Shown in pieces: positions 16,920 to 29,985 of a stretch of DNA of 64,000 nt. The DNA comes from Lutjanus erythropterus. Its lineage: Eukaryota > Chordata > Actinopteri > Lutjaniformes > Lutjanidae. Position 1 is the stretch's first letter. Every line of letters begins with the position of its first letter. The position numbers and the translations under genes are program-made. Where the stretch lies: NCBI GenBank assembly GCA_020091685.1, contig CM034605.1, positions 12,930,635-12,994,634 of the forward strand. Reading direction: 5' to 3'. Below the pieces are notes generated by a model, which searched no databases, was not told the DNA's origin, and saw only the letters and a list, made by a program, of their open reading frames with translations.

Positions 16920-19900
16920 ATGGGGAAGACAGGTGGAAGAGACGACTTTGAATGGGTCTACAATGATCAGCCGCACACCTCAAGAAGAAAAGAAATCCTC
17001 GGTAAGAAGTTAAGACATTTTCTATCAACACTGACAAATCTGTGGAGTTTAATTTCGCGTTAGTTTGTGTGGCTGAAGCGTGAGCACGCTCATAAAATCG
17101 TAGCCGGTTAAACCTGTTTACTAGCCGTTGCTTAACGAGCTATCAGACACAATGTATTACAGAAAGTGATATGTATCTAAAGATAAATTAAATTAATGAA
17201 TAATAAACTCACATATTCATGGAGGTTACATAATCCTTTTTAAAGTAGGCCTGCAAGTAGAAACTCCATTTGAAACTGCAGATTTTTAAGGTAAAGATAC
17301 TAAATAGTTCTTAAAAAGCATTATTTGGAGTATTTTCATGACATTTTGTGTGGGGAAAAAGTCACTTTAAAAAAAAAAAAAAAAAGGGGGTGTAGATAGC
17401 AGCAATGACAGTAAATGAACCTAGTAACCCCTGATGTCAAAGCAAAATGCATGATGTGATTATTAAATACTGGGTGATTTATTCAGTTTCGCTTGAAAAT
17501 CTCACCATCTTGGGTTCCAACCTTTTCTGTTTGTGTAAACCAATCTGCCTCTCGGTCATCCCTTTCCTCTTGACTTGTGAGACAATAACAGCAGCATATT
17601 GATAGCAGGTGCAGCTTGACAATGCCCCTGGGCCTGCCAGGTAACAAGACACATTCCCGGCTCATGACAAACACACACTGCAATGCTATGCATGAAGTGA
17701 GAAGACAGGCTATTTGTAAGTGTCAGGGGATCAGGGAGGATCCCTGAAAGAATCGCTGTCATTCACAAAACCTCAATTAGTCGATTTAGAGCAAGAGAAT
17801 AATTGTGTAAACTGCGTATAATCTTTATTATTTTCTAACTTTTCAAGCATTTCAAATCTGTATTAAGATCTGGTAATCTGATTTATCTTGTAATTCGATT
17901 TAAAGCCGTTTAGATGAACAAGATCTAAACCTGTTGATGAATATTTGATCCTGGCTTTGTCCAGCAGTCACACAGTTGCAGGTGATGGGTTGTTTGACAC
18001 CACCGGACCCTGAATTATTAATGTGTTTTTTAACACACCTCTACCCTGGTGGGAGAGGAGGCAGAAGGGTGTGAATGTCAGAGGTCGTCGTCCAGCCTCA
18101 CTTCCTCTTACATGATCATATAAATGATGCTTTGATTGATTAAGTGGTCATATGAATTGATTGGCTAACTCTCTGACATGTCTGCAGCTTATAGGATTAG
18201 CCTCGACTCACACATCATAAACTTTATATTACTGTATACTGAACATTCAAAGGGCATCAACGCCTGTCTTTATAGTAGCTTGCAGAGGTCTGACCTCAGG
18301 TCACATGGCTTAAACTAAATTTCATGACATTAGACTTGACTTAATGTCACAAGAGACTTGCAACCATACTTGCCAACCTCAAGACCTCATAAATGGGGAG
18401 GATTTGGAAACCAAAGCGGGAGGTCTGGAGGTCTCTTGTTTCCTACATCCTAGTGACTTTTAAAGAATAACAGTAACAAAATAATAAGTAATGTACACGT
18501 TGTTCGTAAGCAGATGACTTATAAATGACAAAAACTCATTATATTTTCCAAATGTTTTTCTAAGCTCTCAGGAAAATATGCTCCTTTCCTTTAAAATTTT
18601 CCATATGAACAAAAAAGATGTGACAATTTGTTGTAAACTGGGAGAAATACCAGAGACTTGTGACCCTGGGAGGAAACTGGGACAAGGCAATCAAAATGGG
18701 AGTCTCCTGTGATAATTAAGAGGGTTGGCAAGTATGAAACCTACACAAAAAGCTGTGAGTCGAGGCTAATATTAACTTGGGACTTGAGTGCAAGTAGTTT
18801 AGATGTACTTGTGATTCACAAAACAAAGACACCTTTGCCAGCTTGTGAGGTCAGATGGTTGATTAATGATTGCAACACTGCCTGATTATTGATCTTCTTA
18901 TTAGCTCTGAACAATACATGATTTAATTGTTTCTTTCACTTGTAGCATGGAGTGATTATGAAATGATGGTTAGTTGAAACCTGAGGCTGAAATCTAACAC
19001 GGTTTGATTTGCGTGACCAGAAGTACAATGAAATGTCTTGTTGTGTCTCTGACATGGTGACGGAGGAATACAGTGATGGCTGTACATCATGTTCTGCGCA
19101 GTGGCTTGAAGCAGTTTAAACAGATTCTTTTATGACGTCTAGTTATTCATTTAACTTTACACCCTGTGAGTGGGCTCCAGACCTTAAGATGTACCATCCA
19201 TAAACATGGCTATAAATAACATGAGCACATGACACATTGGAGGTGAGTTTAAATTATACAGTAGATTTACAGAATATGAACTAAATATTATGTTCTCTTT
19301 GCTCTGTGTTGATAGATTATTTTTTTTTAAATGTGTGACCATCTGGATTTCCTCTTAGCTAAACATTAACTGAATAAAGAGGTTTTGGTCAGTAAAAGGG
19401 AGACACATATGCAGCAGTAATGCCACTGAATGGCTCCAGGCTCTGGTGTCTTTAACCATTAAGTTACCAAAGTGAGCTCAATTTGCATAGATGCAATACC
19501 ACAGGGAGCTGAAAACAAAGAAGCAGGCAGGATTTGCATGAACCATCATCTGGTAGTACATGCCAATGTTTCATCTAACGCATGCTGTGCTGGGATCAGC
19601 TCCTGTCATCCTGAACTGGATGGAATGGGTATAAAAAACCCCTCCTGACCTCTTCAGTATAACAAACCAGATCCTGTTTGTCCTATGTGCTGATGTGATA
19701 CTCAGTAACTAGCCAAAATCACTGGATCAGATATTGAGGAGAAAAAAATTATAATCCAATATGACCGATTAGCCTAATTTATAATATAAATGCTTAAATA
19801 AACTTTGAATTTCATTTTGAATGTCTGAATGGTGCTGATGAATCAAAAATGCTGCTAAAAGTTCTTCTTGTCAAAAAGTTAAACTAATAAGGGGTGGCAG

Positions 19901-22900
19901 TATTATATAACTGGTCATGATGTGGGCTATGCATTTCTAGAATATTTGTCTCACAATTTGAGCATTAGGTTTGGTAGATGGCTAGGTAAACAAAGTGCAT
20001 TCACGCAAATTATATTGTTAACAGCGTAGTTAAAATACATACTTTTCCTCTGGTTTGTAGTGCTTTTTATGCATCCAGATTTGTTTTCGTTTTGGTGTGA
20101 GGTGCAGATTTTGGAGATGTCAGCAGTAGAGATGTCTGCCTTCTCTCCAATATAATGGGACTAAATGGCACTCAGCTTGTAGCGCTCAAAGCGCTTGATT
20201 GATTGTTGATTGTTATTTAAAGGCCCCTGTGGACAAAAGTGGAGGTGTTTACCCCATAATAAGCACAAAATATGTTAAAAATAAAATTATTGAAATAAAA
20301 ATCACCTCTTGCTTCTTCTTAATTGGCTAATGCCCAACTCACTGTAACTTTGTCTGGGAAAATAAACTCAGACTCATATCATCTCATTTCAAGGAGAATC
20401 CAACCTGGTGACAGGCATTAAGAATAACTATAGAAATAGCCAGTCTTCTCCCCAATGTTGTCAAATGTATCGATACTTCAATACTTTTTCAATACCATGT
20501 CTCAAAACAATACAATACTAACATTTCATAGTATCTAAAGTACCAAATCTATAAAAAAAGAAAAGATCTAAGTGTTCATTCAAGTTGTCAGTTCAGTTCA
20601 GACTTTATTATCTTATCTAAACAATGATGAGTGACTTTTTCTGCATTTTGTGCAGTTTGATCATTTTTTAAAAAGGGAAATAATATCCTTAGTGTTGCCA
20701 GGACCTTTCCCCCTTTTTGCCAGAGGCATTGAGTATTGTTTTCTTTTTTAACAATAGTGTTGTATCGAAGTTTGAAATTCTGGGATCAGGGCAATCCTAA
20801 TTGAGACTGTTTCATAAATAGTTAAAAACTCATTGTAGTGGCTTTAAGAAAGGGGAAAAGATGGTACAGGATTGGTATCGGTACAGGCTGACACTCAACT
20901 TGAATAACAAACTACTACAACAACAAGCTAAACTAGCTCTTTTCATATGCGTGGATGCTTTTGAACACATACTTTTATCTCCTGAAGTTTCCCGTCCCTC
21001 AGCAAAACAACACCTCTGCCAATTAAAAATGACTTTTGTCAGCAGGCTCTTCCCAGGAGAAGGACTGATACCGCACTGCATGCTCAATTGTGTTCTTTGG
21101 GATACACAGTATCGTGCCACAGTTTTACACAGTGATAAATTGAGACCAAGCCTCTGAAAACATACATAATTATTTAAAAAATGAAAATAATCTGTTACTT
21201 TCTCTCTCCCTCTACACCTCTTCTGTTACCCACTATTTCCTTTTTTCATTTGGTTCCTTGTATCATCTGATTTTTCAACTTTCAACTTTCTTTTGTCTTC
21301 CCTAAATATTTAATCTTCTTCTGCCCTTTCTACTTCCTTTCTTTGATACAATCTCCTCGTCTCTGCCCATGTCCATGTCCTTTCCTTTCTTCATCTCTGA
21401 TAATGTCCCTTTCCATTCCTTTCTTTATCTGCTTCTCTCCTCAGCCAAATACCCAGAGATCAAGTCTCTGATGGGTCCAGATCCCCAGCTGAAATGGGTG
21501 GTATCCGGCATGGTCTTAACCCAGCTCCTGGCCTGCTACCTGGTTCGTGACCTTTCCTGGAAGTGGATCTTCTTCTGGGCCTATGCCTTCGGAGGCTGTA
21601 TCAACCACTCCCTGACTCTGGCTATCCACGACATCTCTCATAACGTGGCCTTTGGCAACAAGTTGGCGAAGTGGAACCGCTGGTTTGCCATGTGGGCCAA
21701 TCTGCCCATCGGGTTGCCCTACTCTGCCTCCTTTAAGAAGTACCACATCGACCACCATCGGTATCTGGGTGGAGACCAGCTAGATGTTGACATCCCTACA
21801 GACATTGAAGGATGGTTCTTCTGCACCCCAGCCAGGAAAGTCCTGTGGCTCTTCCTCCAGCCTTTCTTCTACGCCCTTCGCCCACTGGTGGTCAACCCTA
21901 AACCAGTGGGTCTGCTGGAGATCCAGAATGCAGTTGTCCAGTTCACAGTAGACTTAATTATCTTCTATCTATGGGGGCTGAAGCCTATTGTTTACCTAAT
22001 TGCAGGTTCTGTCCTGTGTATGGGACTTCATCCCATCTCTGGACATTTCATAGCTGAGCATTACATGTTCCTGAAAGGACACGAGACATATTCTTACTAT
22101 GGACCACTGAATTTGATCACCTTCAACGTCGGGTATCACATGGAGCACCATGACTTCCCGAGCATACCTGGCAGTAAACTACCTCAGGTGAGACTTTCTT
22201 ACTGTGATAAATCATGATGAAACTTCCAACAGGTCAACTCTTGAGTCATTTTTTCCAAGACTATTATTAGTTGAGCAGTTGAGAATGAGGACAGTGGCAA
22301 CACTTACATCACCAGCAGGTGTGGCCAGATAAGACAGGCCTCCACGGTCTTTCAGAATCTAAACAAGGTATCGACAAATGACATTTTTTTCTATCAACTG
22401 CAAATATTTATCAGATGGAAGGCCAAGGCTTGTAACTGATTAACTGCTGCCTCTTCAGCTCCACTGGAGCATGAAGAGATTCAGAGGGTGATACCTACCT
22501 TTTGACTCAGCTGACAACTGCTTTTGTTGAACGGTTTGTTTGAAAATGCTTGGGTTTGAGATAGTCTTGTTCTTAATAGAGGGAAACCCTTTTTAAGATT
22601 GATCAGTTTGTGAACTATCAAGCAGAGGTGTGCTCAAGTCACAAGCAAGTCTCAAGTTTTAACTTTAAAGACTCAAGAAAGTCCCAAGTTAGCAAGCTGT
22701 CAGGAGAATCGATCAAATCAAGTTGTGTCCCTGCTTTAAGTCAAGCAAGACATGTCAAATCATTGTTCAGGTCAAGCAATTCTGATTATCTACACACATT
22801 TCCACATTTAAATCAAACACAGCTGTTTTAGTTCGTAACCTGCCCTCATTGTTAAACTGGTTGTTATATGGACCTGAATCATTTTTGCATTTTATTGAAA

Positions 22901-25131
22901 AGACATATCATTTATCGACTCAAAGCTGAGTCTAACATAGCTTAAACTTAACATTAGCTTGCTACCTAAGGTTTGATCAGCCTATAAATTAGACAAAAAG
23001 ATACATTCATGTACCTTTCTTTATGGGTTTTGTAATGATGGATGGTGTTGGATGTCAGTGGTTTTTGAACTGCACACTTTGCATACCATTGTAATCCTTG
23101 AATCTAAATGTTATCAGTTTTGGACTAAGCCCTTTCCATGATAGCTGCCTCCTGCTTTGGCCTCTGCTGGTCTGCTGCATCCAAACTGTAACTTGTCAAT
23201 GAAGCAACCAGCGTTTCTCTTCATGGAGTGTTTACCTGCATGCAACCAAAGCCTGTTCAAACTTGGTCAAATACTACTCAGACTACAAACAGAAACCAGA
23301 CCGCTTCCGATAACTAAATCTTGTCCCTTGCCTACAGACTCTGCATATTCTTATGTATATATCTGTTTATAGAGATTATGGTGAGGTTGAATAATAATGT
23401 TGACAATACACATCCTTGGCAAACTCCAGATTCTACTGCAAAGCTGGTTTCATTTGCCCCTACAGTTCAGGAGAAGCTGTTATAAAACTGAGAGAAAGAG
23501 ATACTGAAACTTTTCAGGATCTTCTAGAGGCTATCGTGGCTAAAAGCCTTCTGGAAGTCAATTAAGTTTATGTATAGCTGTTGTTGTTCACTGCAGTGCT
23601 CAAAGATGTTTCTGAGAGCAAACAGTTGTTGCTGCAGTCTGAGACTTCCCCCCAGATGTCAGTTAAAGGTGGAAGGAAAATGTTGGCAGCCAATGCTGGA
23701 TCAGCCTTTAAGAGTTCTGCATTTAAGTTGTCAGCAGTTGCGGATGTCACATTTTTTAACAATTTGTTATCTTTTGTGATTTCCCTGTGTCTCTATTGGT
23801 TGTAGAGGGGGGGTCTCTGCTTTCTTCCTGTTCTTTTTGTGTGGTAAGTAGTCCATGTTTGTACTGGTTTTACTGGTTCTCAGCTTTCTACTGCATAACT
23901 GGTTTGTGTTTTTGTAGACTGTTCCTTGTTGCTGTATTTTTGGCTGCGTTGGCCAGCTCCTTGTGGACAGGTGTGTTTTTGCATTGGGCAGTGTTACAGA
24001 ACAGGTCTTTGTCCTCTTCTTTGGCATCGCTGGTGGGTGCATAGGATTGAACAACTGTTAAGTGAGCATGTTGTCCATTGAATCTGGCTTTGATCAGCCT
24101 GCTATTAATAGGTTTCCATTCTATTAGTGTCTTCTCTACCCACTTATTAAGAAAAATTACCACTGACTATTATCTCGTCCACAGTATAGGATGGTGTCTC
24201 CTGTGTTTGTTTGGGCTGAACCTGAATTGGTCCATTTAACTTCAGTTATCTCAAGGATGCAATAGGCAGTAGCTTGCCCAATGTCCAATTATTGATTCTG
24301 TTGATTCAGTGTGTTAGATAAACTTGCTTTTTAACTATGCATTTGACATGCACAACCCTCGCTTCAAATGAACGCAGGATACACGAGGCAACCATGATGC
24401 ATATGGATGCGTATGCCAATGCACAGTTAAAAACAGGTTTATCCTTGGCCTTAGCCCGCTCCATTGACCTTAAGTCTTTCATGAATCATAGCCTCACACA
24501 GGAGAGACCAGACAGATTGTAGTTTGCATACAAGCTGCTCTGGCATGTCAGGCACAGTCAAATCTTGTTACCAGCTACATTTAACAGGGAAATATTGAAC
24601 TTTTACTCTAGTACATTTATCACTTGTAGTTGTTAGTAGTTATTAGTTAGTTTTTGTATTTAAAATATAATATACAGTAATATAATATTCTATTATTATA
24701 TTACACATTATAAAGAGCCTGAAATAACATTTTGAATTCAAGAACTTTACTTGCACTGGAGTATTTTTAGGCTATGGTATCTCTACTTTTACTTGAGTAA
24801 AGGTTCTTGGTACTTCTTCCACCACTGCCTGTTACCATGTATGTTGTATTTGTCACCAAAATAGTAATACTACACTTCAAGTCCAAGGTGTTGCACTTAT
24901 ATATATTTGATGTACAATTCACATCACATTCTTATTTTGTTCTAAACTCTCATTCTTTCTCGTGATGTTTTTTTTTTTTATTTGCAGGTCAAGCAAATTG
25001 CACCAGAGTATTATGACACCCTGCCTCAACACACTTCCTGGACCCGGGTATTATGGGACTTTGTGTTCGACGACAGTATTGGCCCCTATGCCAGAATCAA
25101 ACGGCAGTACAAGCTAAACAAGCAGGGATAG
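16920..25131 (+). CDS. degs2: Sphingolipid delta-4 desaturase / C4-hydroxylase DEGS2 (three exons, complete)
   Basis: ER-membrane di-iron enzyme that acts on dihydroceramide, making ceramide and phytoceramide. Exons are 16920-17001, 21445-22187 and 24988-25131, all GT-AG. The product is 322 residues, against 323 in human DEGS2. Exon 1 encodes [20 protein letters not shown], the Lipid_DES N-terminal signature. The three histidine boxes of the membrane desaturase fold are intact: HDISH (residues 89-93), HIDHH (128-132) and HMEHH (259-263). Hydrophobic membrane segments lie around residues 46-75, 105-120 and 190-220. Gly-2 could be myristoylated. I call degs2 rather than degs1 from the wording of exon 1 and from its position between yy1 and evl, as in human. 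Intron 1 is 4.4 kb and intron 2 is 2.8 kb and repeat-rich. Confidence 0.96.
18365..18738. mobile_element. MITE with CATACTTGCCAACC ends
   Basis: It starts CATACTTGCCAACCT and ends GGGTTGGCAAGTATG, an inverted pair. Inner GGAGTCTCC/GGTCTCT blocks are typical of a common fish non-autonomous element, probably hAT-type. No clear target duplication could be fixed by eye. It has no coding sequence. Confidence 0.6.
20461..20785. repeat. Probable MITE with TATCGATAC-like ends
   Basis: The left end has AATGTATCGATACTTCAATA and the right end has GTGTTGTATCGAAGTTTG, with several AATACT and ACAATAC repeats between. It resembles widespread fish repeats carrying TATCGATAC. The limits are approximate. Confidence 0.4.
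22625..22800. repeat. CAAGTC-rich dispersed repeat
   Basis: Repeated CTCAAGTC, CAAGTCTCAAG and TCAAGCAAG words make up most of this stretch in degs2 intron 2. It looks like a fragment of a known CAAGTC-rich fish repeat. It has no gene content. Confidence 0.45.
23380..24200 (-). pseudogene. Degraded non-LTR retrotransposon (endonuclease and reverse transcriptase pieces)
   Basis: On the minus strand 24163-23888 reads [20 protein letters not shown], then [19 protein letters not shown]. This matches the pattern of an AP-endonuclease domain of a LINE. Further along, 23762-23568 reads [20 protein letters not shown] followed by LTDIW, typical of the start of a LINE reverse-transcriptase domain. The order fits one element in reverse orientation. 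Frames are broken between the pieces, so it is dead. The clade (RTE-like or other) is not decided. It lies in degs2 intron 2. Confidence 0.7.
24595..24830. repeat. Short dispersed repeat ending TCTTCCACCACTG
   Basis: It contains CTTTACTTGCACTGGAGTAT, TTTTACTTGAGTAAAGG and TACTTCTTCCACCACTGC, words of a common fish MITE. A relative in the opposite orientation is at 16005-16240 (GGAGGTGGCAAAAG, then CTCAAGTAGAGG). It lies in degs2 intron 2. Confidence 0.55.
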
Positions 25132-25681
25132 ATCTGTGACTGATGATGTTTCCTTTTAAAATACAGGAATGTGTATTTCAGGTGTTTAATATCTAAGGAC
25201 CACTATGAAATATCACTCTGTTCTGTAGTTTAAATGTTTTTTTTCCCATGGAGCATGCAGCTGTCACTGTAAGTACATTCTCATCTAAAATCTGTCTGTT
25301 TATAATATCGTGATGACATTTCCTTGTATCCAGATCTATCTATCCTATGACAAGCTATTTCCTTATACACAGTGGAGACAAAAACATATAGTATTAAACA
25401 GAAAAAATGGTCATATACATTCTCAAGAGGCTTTACAGAGATGTCATTGGGTCTCTGTGGTCTTCTTTCCCTGCCCACAACCCTCAGATGAGACTTAAGA
25501 ATTTTTGAATGTGATAATCAAGGCTCTCAAAGCCTCTCAGATTACTTAATACAGTTTCACAGCTATCACGCAGAACAGTGCTGAGGTGGAAAATGAGCAT
25601 TGAAACTTACCTTATACTGTAAGAGGAGCCTTTTCTTCAGTGATGCCCCATTCTGCTGGTCCGCAGCTCCATTGTGCTGTA

Positions 25682-25687
25682 AATAAA
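25682..25687 (+). terminator. degs2: Candidate degs2 polyadenylation signal AATAAA
   Basis: A canonical AATAAA occurs about 550 bases after the degs2 TAG stop, in AT-rich DNA. It is a plausible end for a short 3'-UTR. Confidence 0.5.
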
Positions 25688-26089
25688 CCGTTTGATTAAA
25701 TGTACAGGGAGTGGACAAAATAACAGAAACTGTATAATGCAAAAAATAGTTCTGTAGAAAATTCCAGTGGGAATCTCGTAATGTTTACAGTTTTTTTTTA
25801 AACTGTCAGAGGTGCTGAATTAACTACATGGTAATATCATGTCATGTCTTAGTTAGAGTCTTCTTGTGACCCTGCTCATGCAGTCTTAATATATTTGGCC
25901 TCTGTCTTTATGAGTCGAGAGAGATTGCCACATTACATCACTTTTGGGCCCTCATGACCTGCACACAGTTCAAGCAGCAACTTGGAATAATCGATTTCCA
26001 TTAAACCAAAAAGAAAGACATATTCAATTGATATACTAGGAGTATCCATGGCAACACCAAAAAATGTGTACAAGTAGGCCAAATATAGA

Positions 26090-26265
26090 CCTCTTTCACA
26101 GCAGCCATTCGAACAGGAAATAGTAAACACAGGTGTCACCAGTGATTCTAATGGTTCCTTTGCATTTACGTCAAACAGAGTCAGGGTGCTGCTATTGTGC
26201 CTCACCTGAGAGACTCTTGACCAAATGAAACAGGACCTTAATTAGTACCATTGGTAACACCAGTG
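26090..26265. repeat. Dispersed repeat family C, copy 1
   Basis: It starts CTCTTTCACAGCAGCCATTC and includes GAGTCAGGGTGCTGCTATTG, then GGACCTTAATTAGTACCA. The same order of blocks recurs at 48487-48712, with weaker relatives at 35815-35980 and 56925-57160. In the 48487 copy both ends form an inverted repeat, so the family is a fold-back MITE. Confidence 0.65.
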
Positions 26266-26721
26266 TTTGCCATACTATGTTATATCAAATACAAAATGAT
26301 ATGTAATCAGGTGAAGGAAAGGAAATCTTGTTGATGTAGGCCAAACAAACAGCATTAGCAACGAGTGGCAGTGGTCACAAGTAGTCCTGAAATTTTACTC
26401 AATGAAAGTCCTCTAATAACAGCAAATCAACACTTCTGACATCTGAGTAAAAGCATTACAAACTTAACCAGATTAGTCGTTACTGTAGAGCTATACACTA
26501 TATGTGTTAGTTATTTTGTTCACCCACTGTATGTACAACTTAATCTGTGTTGTGATCAATAAGTATGGTCTTTGTTGTTTCTATTTAAATGACTGTACTA
26601 TATATAAAACAGTAAAATATCTTTATAAGCAGAAACTACTATAAAGCATATGTTTGTGCTTGATTTTCTATTTTCTGTCTTTTTTGTGGTAACCAGATGC
26701 AACCCTTTGATTTAAACACAA

Positions 26722-27898
26722 TACAGCCACAACATTAAAACCATAGTGATACAATATGTAGACACAGCATCAACTGCTTCAGCTTGTTGCTGTGTTACAC
26801 TGATGTCACTGCCATACTGGACAGGGCAAGACTGAACTGTGACCAAATATATGTAAATGTGGTAGCTGCATTTTTTGTGGATGAAAAGCGCTATAGTGTT
26901 TACATTTTTCAGCCAATTTTGCGGGTCATGTTTTACTCAAGGGATCTACGTGGAGTAAGTTGGAAAGAAAAACAAAACTTATTTCTTCTTAGTCCATGGA
27001 GCCTCCGTGGATCAGATTTGACCGCAGACCTAAATCACAGCTCCCCTGTTTAAATGTATTTGTTCACAGGTCAGTCTTGCTCTGGTCAGTATGGCGGTGG
27101 CGTTCGTGTACAATCCAAAAGCCAGTGCAGTGTCTACGTATGCATATCCATGATTTAAAGCACCTGCCTAATATTGTGTAGGGCCCCTTCGTGCCGGCAA
27201 AACAGCTCTGACCCATTGTGGCATGGACTCCACAAGACCTGTAAAGGTTTCCTCTGGTATCTGGCACTTTGACGTTAGCAGTAGATCCTTTAAGTCCTGT
27301 AAGTTGTAAGGTGGGGCCTCCATTGATCGGAGTTGTTGTTCCAGCACATCCTACAGATGCTTGGTTGGATTGAGATCTGGGGACTTTGGAGGCTAAATCA
27401 ACACCTTGTTACCAGCAGGCCACTTTCTTCCATGGCTCCATGGTCCAGTTCTGATGATCATGTGCCCATTGTAGCCTCTTTCAGCAGTGGACAGGGGTCG
27501 CATGGGCACTCTGACCAATCTGTTTGTGTTACAGTAGGTCTTCTGTGGGATCAGACCAGACGGGAAAGCCTTCACTTTCCATGGGCATCATTGAGCCTTG
27601 GGCTCCCATAATCTCATCTTCCGATCACTGATTGTCCTTCCTTGGACCAGTTTTGGGAGCTACTAGCCACAGCATACTGGGAAAAACCCACAAGACCTGC
27701 TGTTATAAAGATGCTCTGACTCATTCGTGTAGTCACTAATTTGGGCCTTGTTCAAGCTTCTAACACATAAACTTCATGAACTGACCGTTCACTTGCTGCC
27801 TAACATATCCCACCCCTTGACAGGTGCCACTATAATGAGGTGATCAGTGTTATTTCCTTCACCTGTCAGTGGTTTTAACATTGTGGCTGATCAGTGTA
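26722..27898 (-). mobile_element. Degraded Tc1-like transposon
   Basis: The ends CAGCCACAACATTAAAACCA and GGTTTTAACATTGTGGCTG are inverted repeats. The middle, read on the minus strand, is the broken remains of a Tc1-type transposase gene. It carries words known from this very common fish element, such as TGGCATGGACTCCACAAGAC and CCTTCCTTGGACCAGTTTTG on the plus strand. Many stops and deletions show that it is inactive. Length is about 1.2 kb. Confidence 0.75.
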
Positions 27899-27943
27899 CA
27901 CCCTTAACATGAAAGCCATTTAAACTCTCCACATGTACTATAA

Positions 27944-28483
27944 TATTGGTTCTCAACCTTTTCGAGTCGCAGCCCCTCAGATTAATCACGACCGCCACCC
28001 CTGTGAGAAACTCAAACAAGACCATTGCTCTGACTCTCACAAACACACTATAACATCTATTCTAAGGCAAATTACATTACTGCTACAGGCGATGTAATGT
28101 AAAAAATATTTGATAAAATATCGCTTCCCATCATGCCTAGTGCTGGACTGAGTAGTTTGTCAAGTTTGCCATTTTAGGTTCCAAAATACAAATATTACTT
28201 TTTGTTAGTGTCTGTTCAAAACATGCTGGTTTATGCTGGCAAGTGTCATTTTTGTGCTGGTTTGTAGTTCTGATTATTAGTAAGGTGGATTTACCATTTC
28301 TGATGCCAGTACTTGAACCTTATGTCGAATGTCTTTAAGGGGCTGAGATCTGCTTTCTGGCTCTCACTCCATGCTGCTTGACTCAATATTTTATTTTATT
28401 TTTGTCTCCACAACTATCTGCAACCCCCAGACATGATCTCGTGATCACTTTGGGGATCCTGACTCCTAGGTTGAGAACCACTG
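27944..28483. mobile_element. hAT-like non-autonomous element with 8-bp target duplication
   Basis: The right end, read inwards, is CAGTGGTTCTCAACC, a typical hAT terminus. The left end is the diverged match TATTGGTTCTCAACC. Flanks TACTATAA and TACTAAAA agree at seven of eight bases, the expected 8-bp duplication. The element is 540 bp and has no long open frame. Confidence 0.75.
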
Positions 28484-29129
28484 TACTAAAACACAAGAGA
28501 ACACACACAGCAGGATATTGTGTAGATGGCTGACACAGTCTATTGGTTTTGTTTGAATGAATTTACTTCCAGCTTTTTAAATCAGAACGTAGTTGAGAGC
28601 GGACAGAGTGGATAGAATGCAACAACCGATATTCAACCAAATCCTTCCTGCAAAGACACATTTAGCTACCATCACATAGGCCTACCATTCACTTTCTGCA
28701 CATTCTTATCTAGGTAAGATTTGCATATTGCCAGAGCAACCCCATTAAATTATTTTCACATTGCTACCATTATCAAGTTCAACATCTCGTATATAGAAAG
28801 AGGGAATCTTCATGGAAACAAACCACTATAATAAATGTACCACCGTTTGTATTTTTTTTAATCATTTTTTTTTTCAAACCAAATAAAAAAACTAATTCAT
28901 AGAGATGGGGGTTTCATGCATACTTGGGAGGTTCACAAAGCATAGGATGACTAATAGATAGAACTACATTGTTTTATATCTAGGTAAAACCAGGTGGCAC
29001 ATTTACAGTTATCGGCCTGTTTTGTGAATGATCCCCAAGTTTCAATGATCTCACACATCTGAACAGGTAGAGAGAAACGCGTGCCTCGGTCACACTGGAG
29101 TTGTACAGCAGACTGTCATCGTGTGTTAT

Positions 29130-29985
29130 TTGATTAATTGACCCTTCCTAAGTCCCGCCTCTTTTGGCTCTGTGCTCCAAAAAATTTTGGCAAGCTTGGT
29201 TCCTGTTTGAACCTAGGTGAACTTTCTCCTGTCCTGTTTCCTGTACTTGGATACGCTATATGCTAGGCCTAGCACATTGTCTGTGTTGAAAGAGAACCAA
29301 ATTTTGAAGTTGATTAAAAGGAGGGGGATTGTAAAAGTGACTAACTAGCAAGCAAATCTACATCAATCATTATCTACCATAGATATCTCCCTGCGGAAAA
29401 GAGAGAGACTGTTTCAGGACATCTGAAACTCTAAACAAGGTCTATTATGACACATTCTATTGTGAATTTTTGTTTGACTTTATAATTGTAAAACTTTCCT
29501 CAAACTGAGATGTGATTTAATAATCACAATGTAAAGTTTATGGGCCGAGCAGGAACTTAAACCCAGAAGATAGAAAATGTTTTTGGCTGATGAGCCAGGC
29601 GAGCAATTCTCACTGGACTAAATGGGCGCCATCTTAGCATACATCTATGGTAACTAACAAGTTAGCTAGCGTTTTGCTATCAGATGTAACTAGTTAACTA
29701 ATGACTGATACAGATTACCAACCGAGTTAGCCACCGTTTTACAATAACATTAGCTAACTTGATGTGACTATATGTTGCTTTTGCAGATTTCCCAACATCT
29801 TTTCACCAACTTCAAATTTTGGTTTTCTTTTCAACATAGGTGAGCCTAACACTTAGCATATCTGAGTACAGGAAACAGGACAGAAGAAAGTTGACTGAGG
29901 TTCCACCAAGGTTGCTCAACTCTTATTGAAACACAGGACAAAAAGGCGCAGGGCATACTAAGGATTAATTGCCAAAAAAATCAAT
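29130..29985. mobile_element. Large fold-back element
   Basis: The left arm (GACCCTTCCTAAG, CTTTCTCCTGTCCTGTTTCC, GAGAACCAAATTTTGAAGTT) recurs inverted in the right arm (AACTTCAAATTTTGGTTTTC, GGAAACAGGACAGAAGAAAG, CTTAGTATGCCCT region). A partial relative lies at 54540-54890. There is no coding capacity. Confidence 0.65.

Larger units (their letters stand above)
17002..21444 (+). other. degs2: degs2 intron 1
   Basis: A 4.4-kb intron with GTAAG donor and CTCCTCAG acceptor. It holds an A-tract at 17369-17386, an inverted-end repeat at 18365-18738 and a probable repeat at 20461-20785. A pyrimidine-rich stretch (about 21190-21440) precedes the acceptor. I see no hidden exon. Confidence 0.7.

Noticed and set aside
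16739..17013. Frames running through the (GT)n tract at degs2
   Set aside because: Their length comes from the dinucleotide repeat. The real degs2 exon 1 uses the frame starting at 16920.
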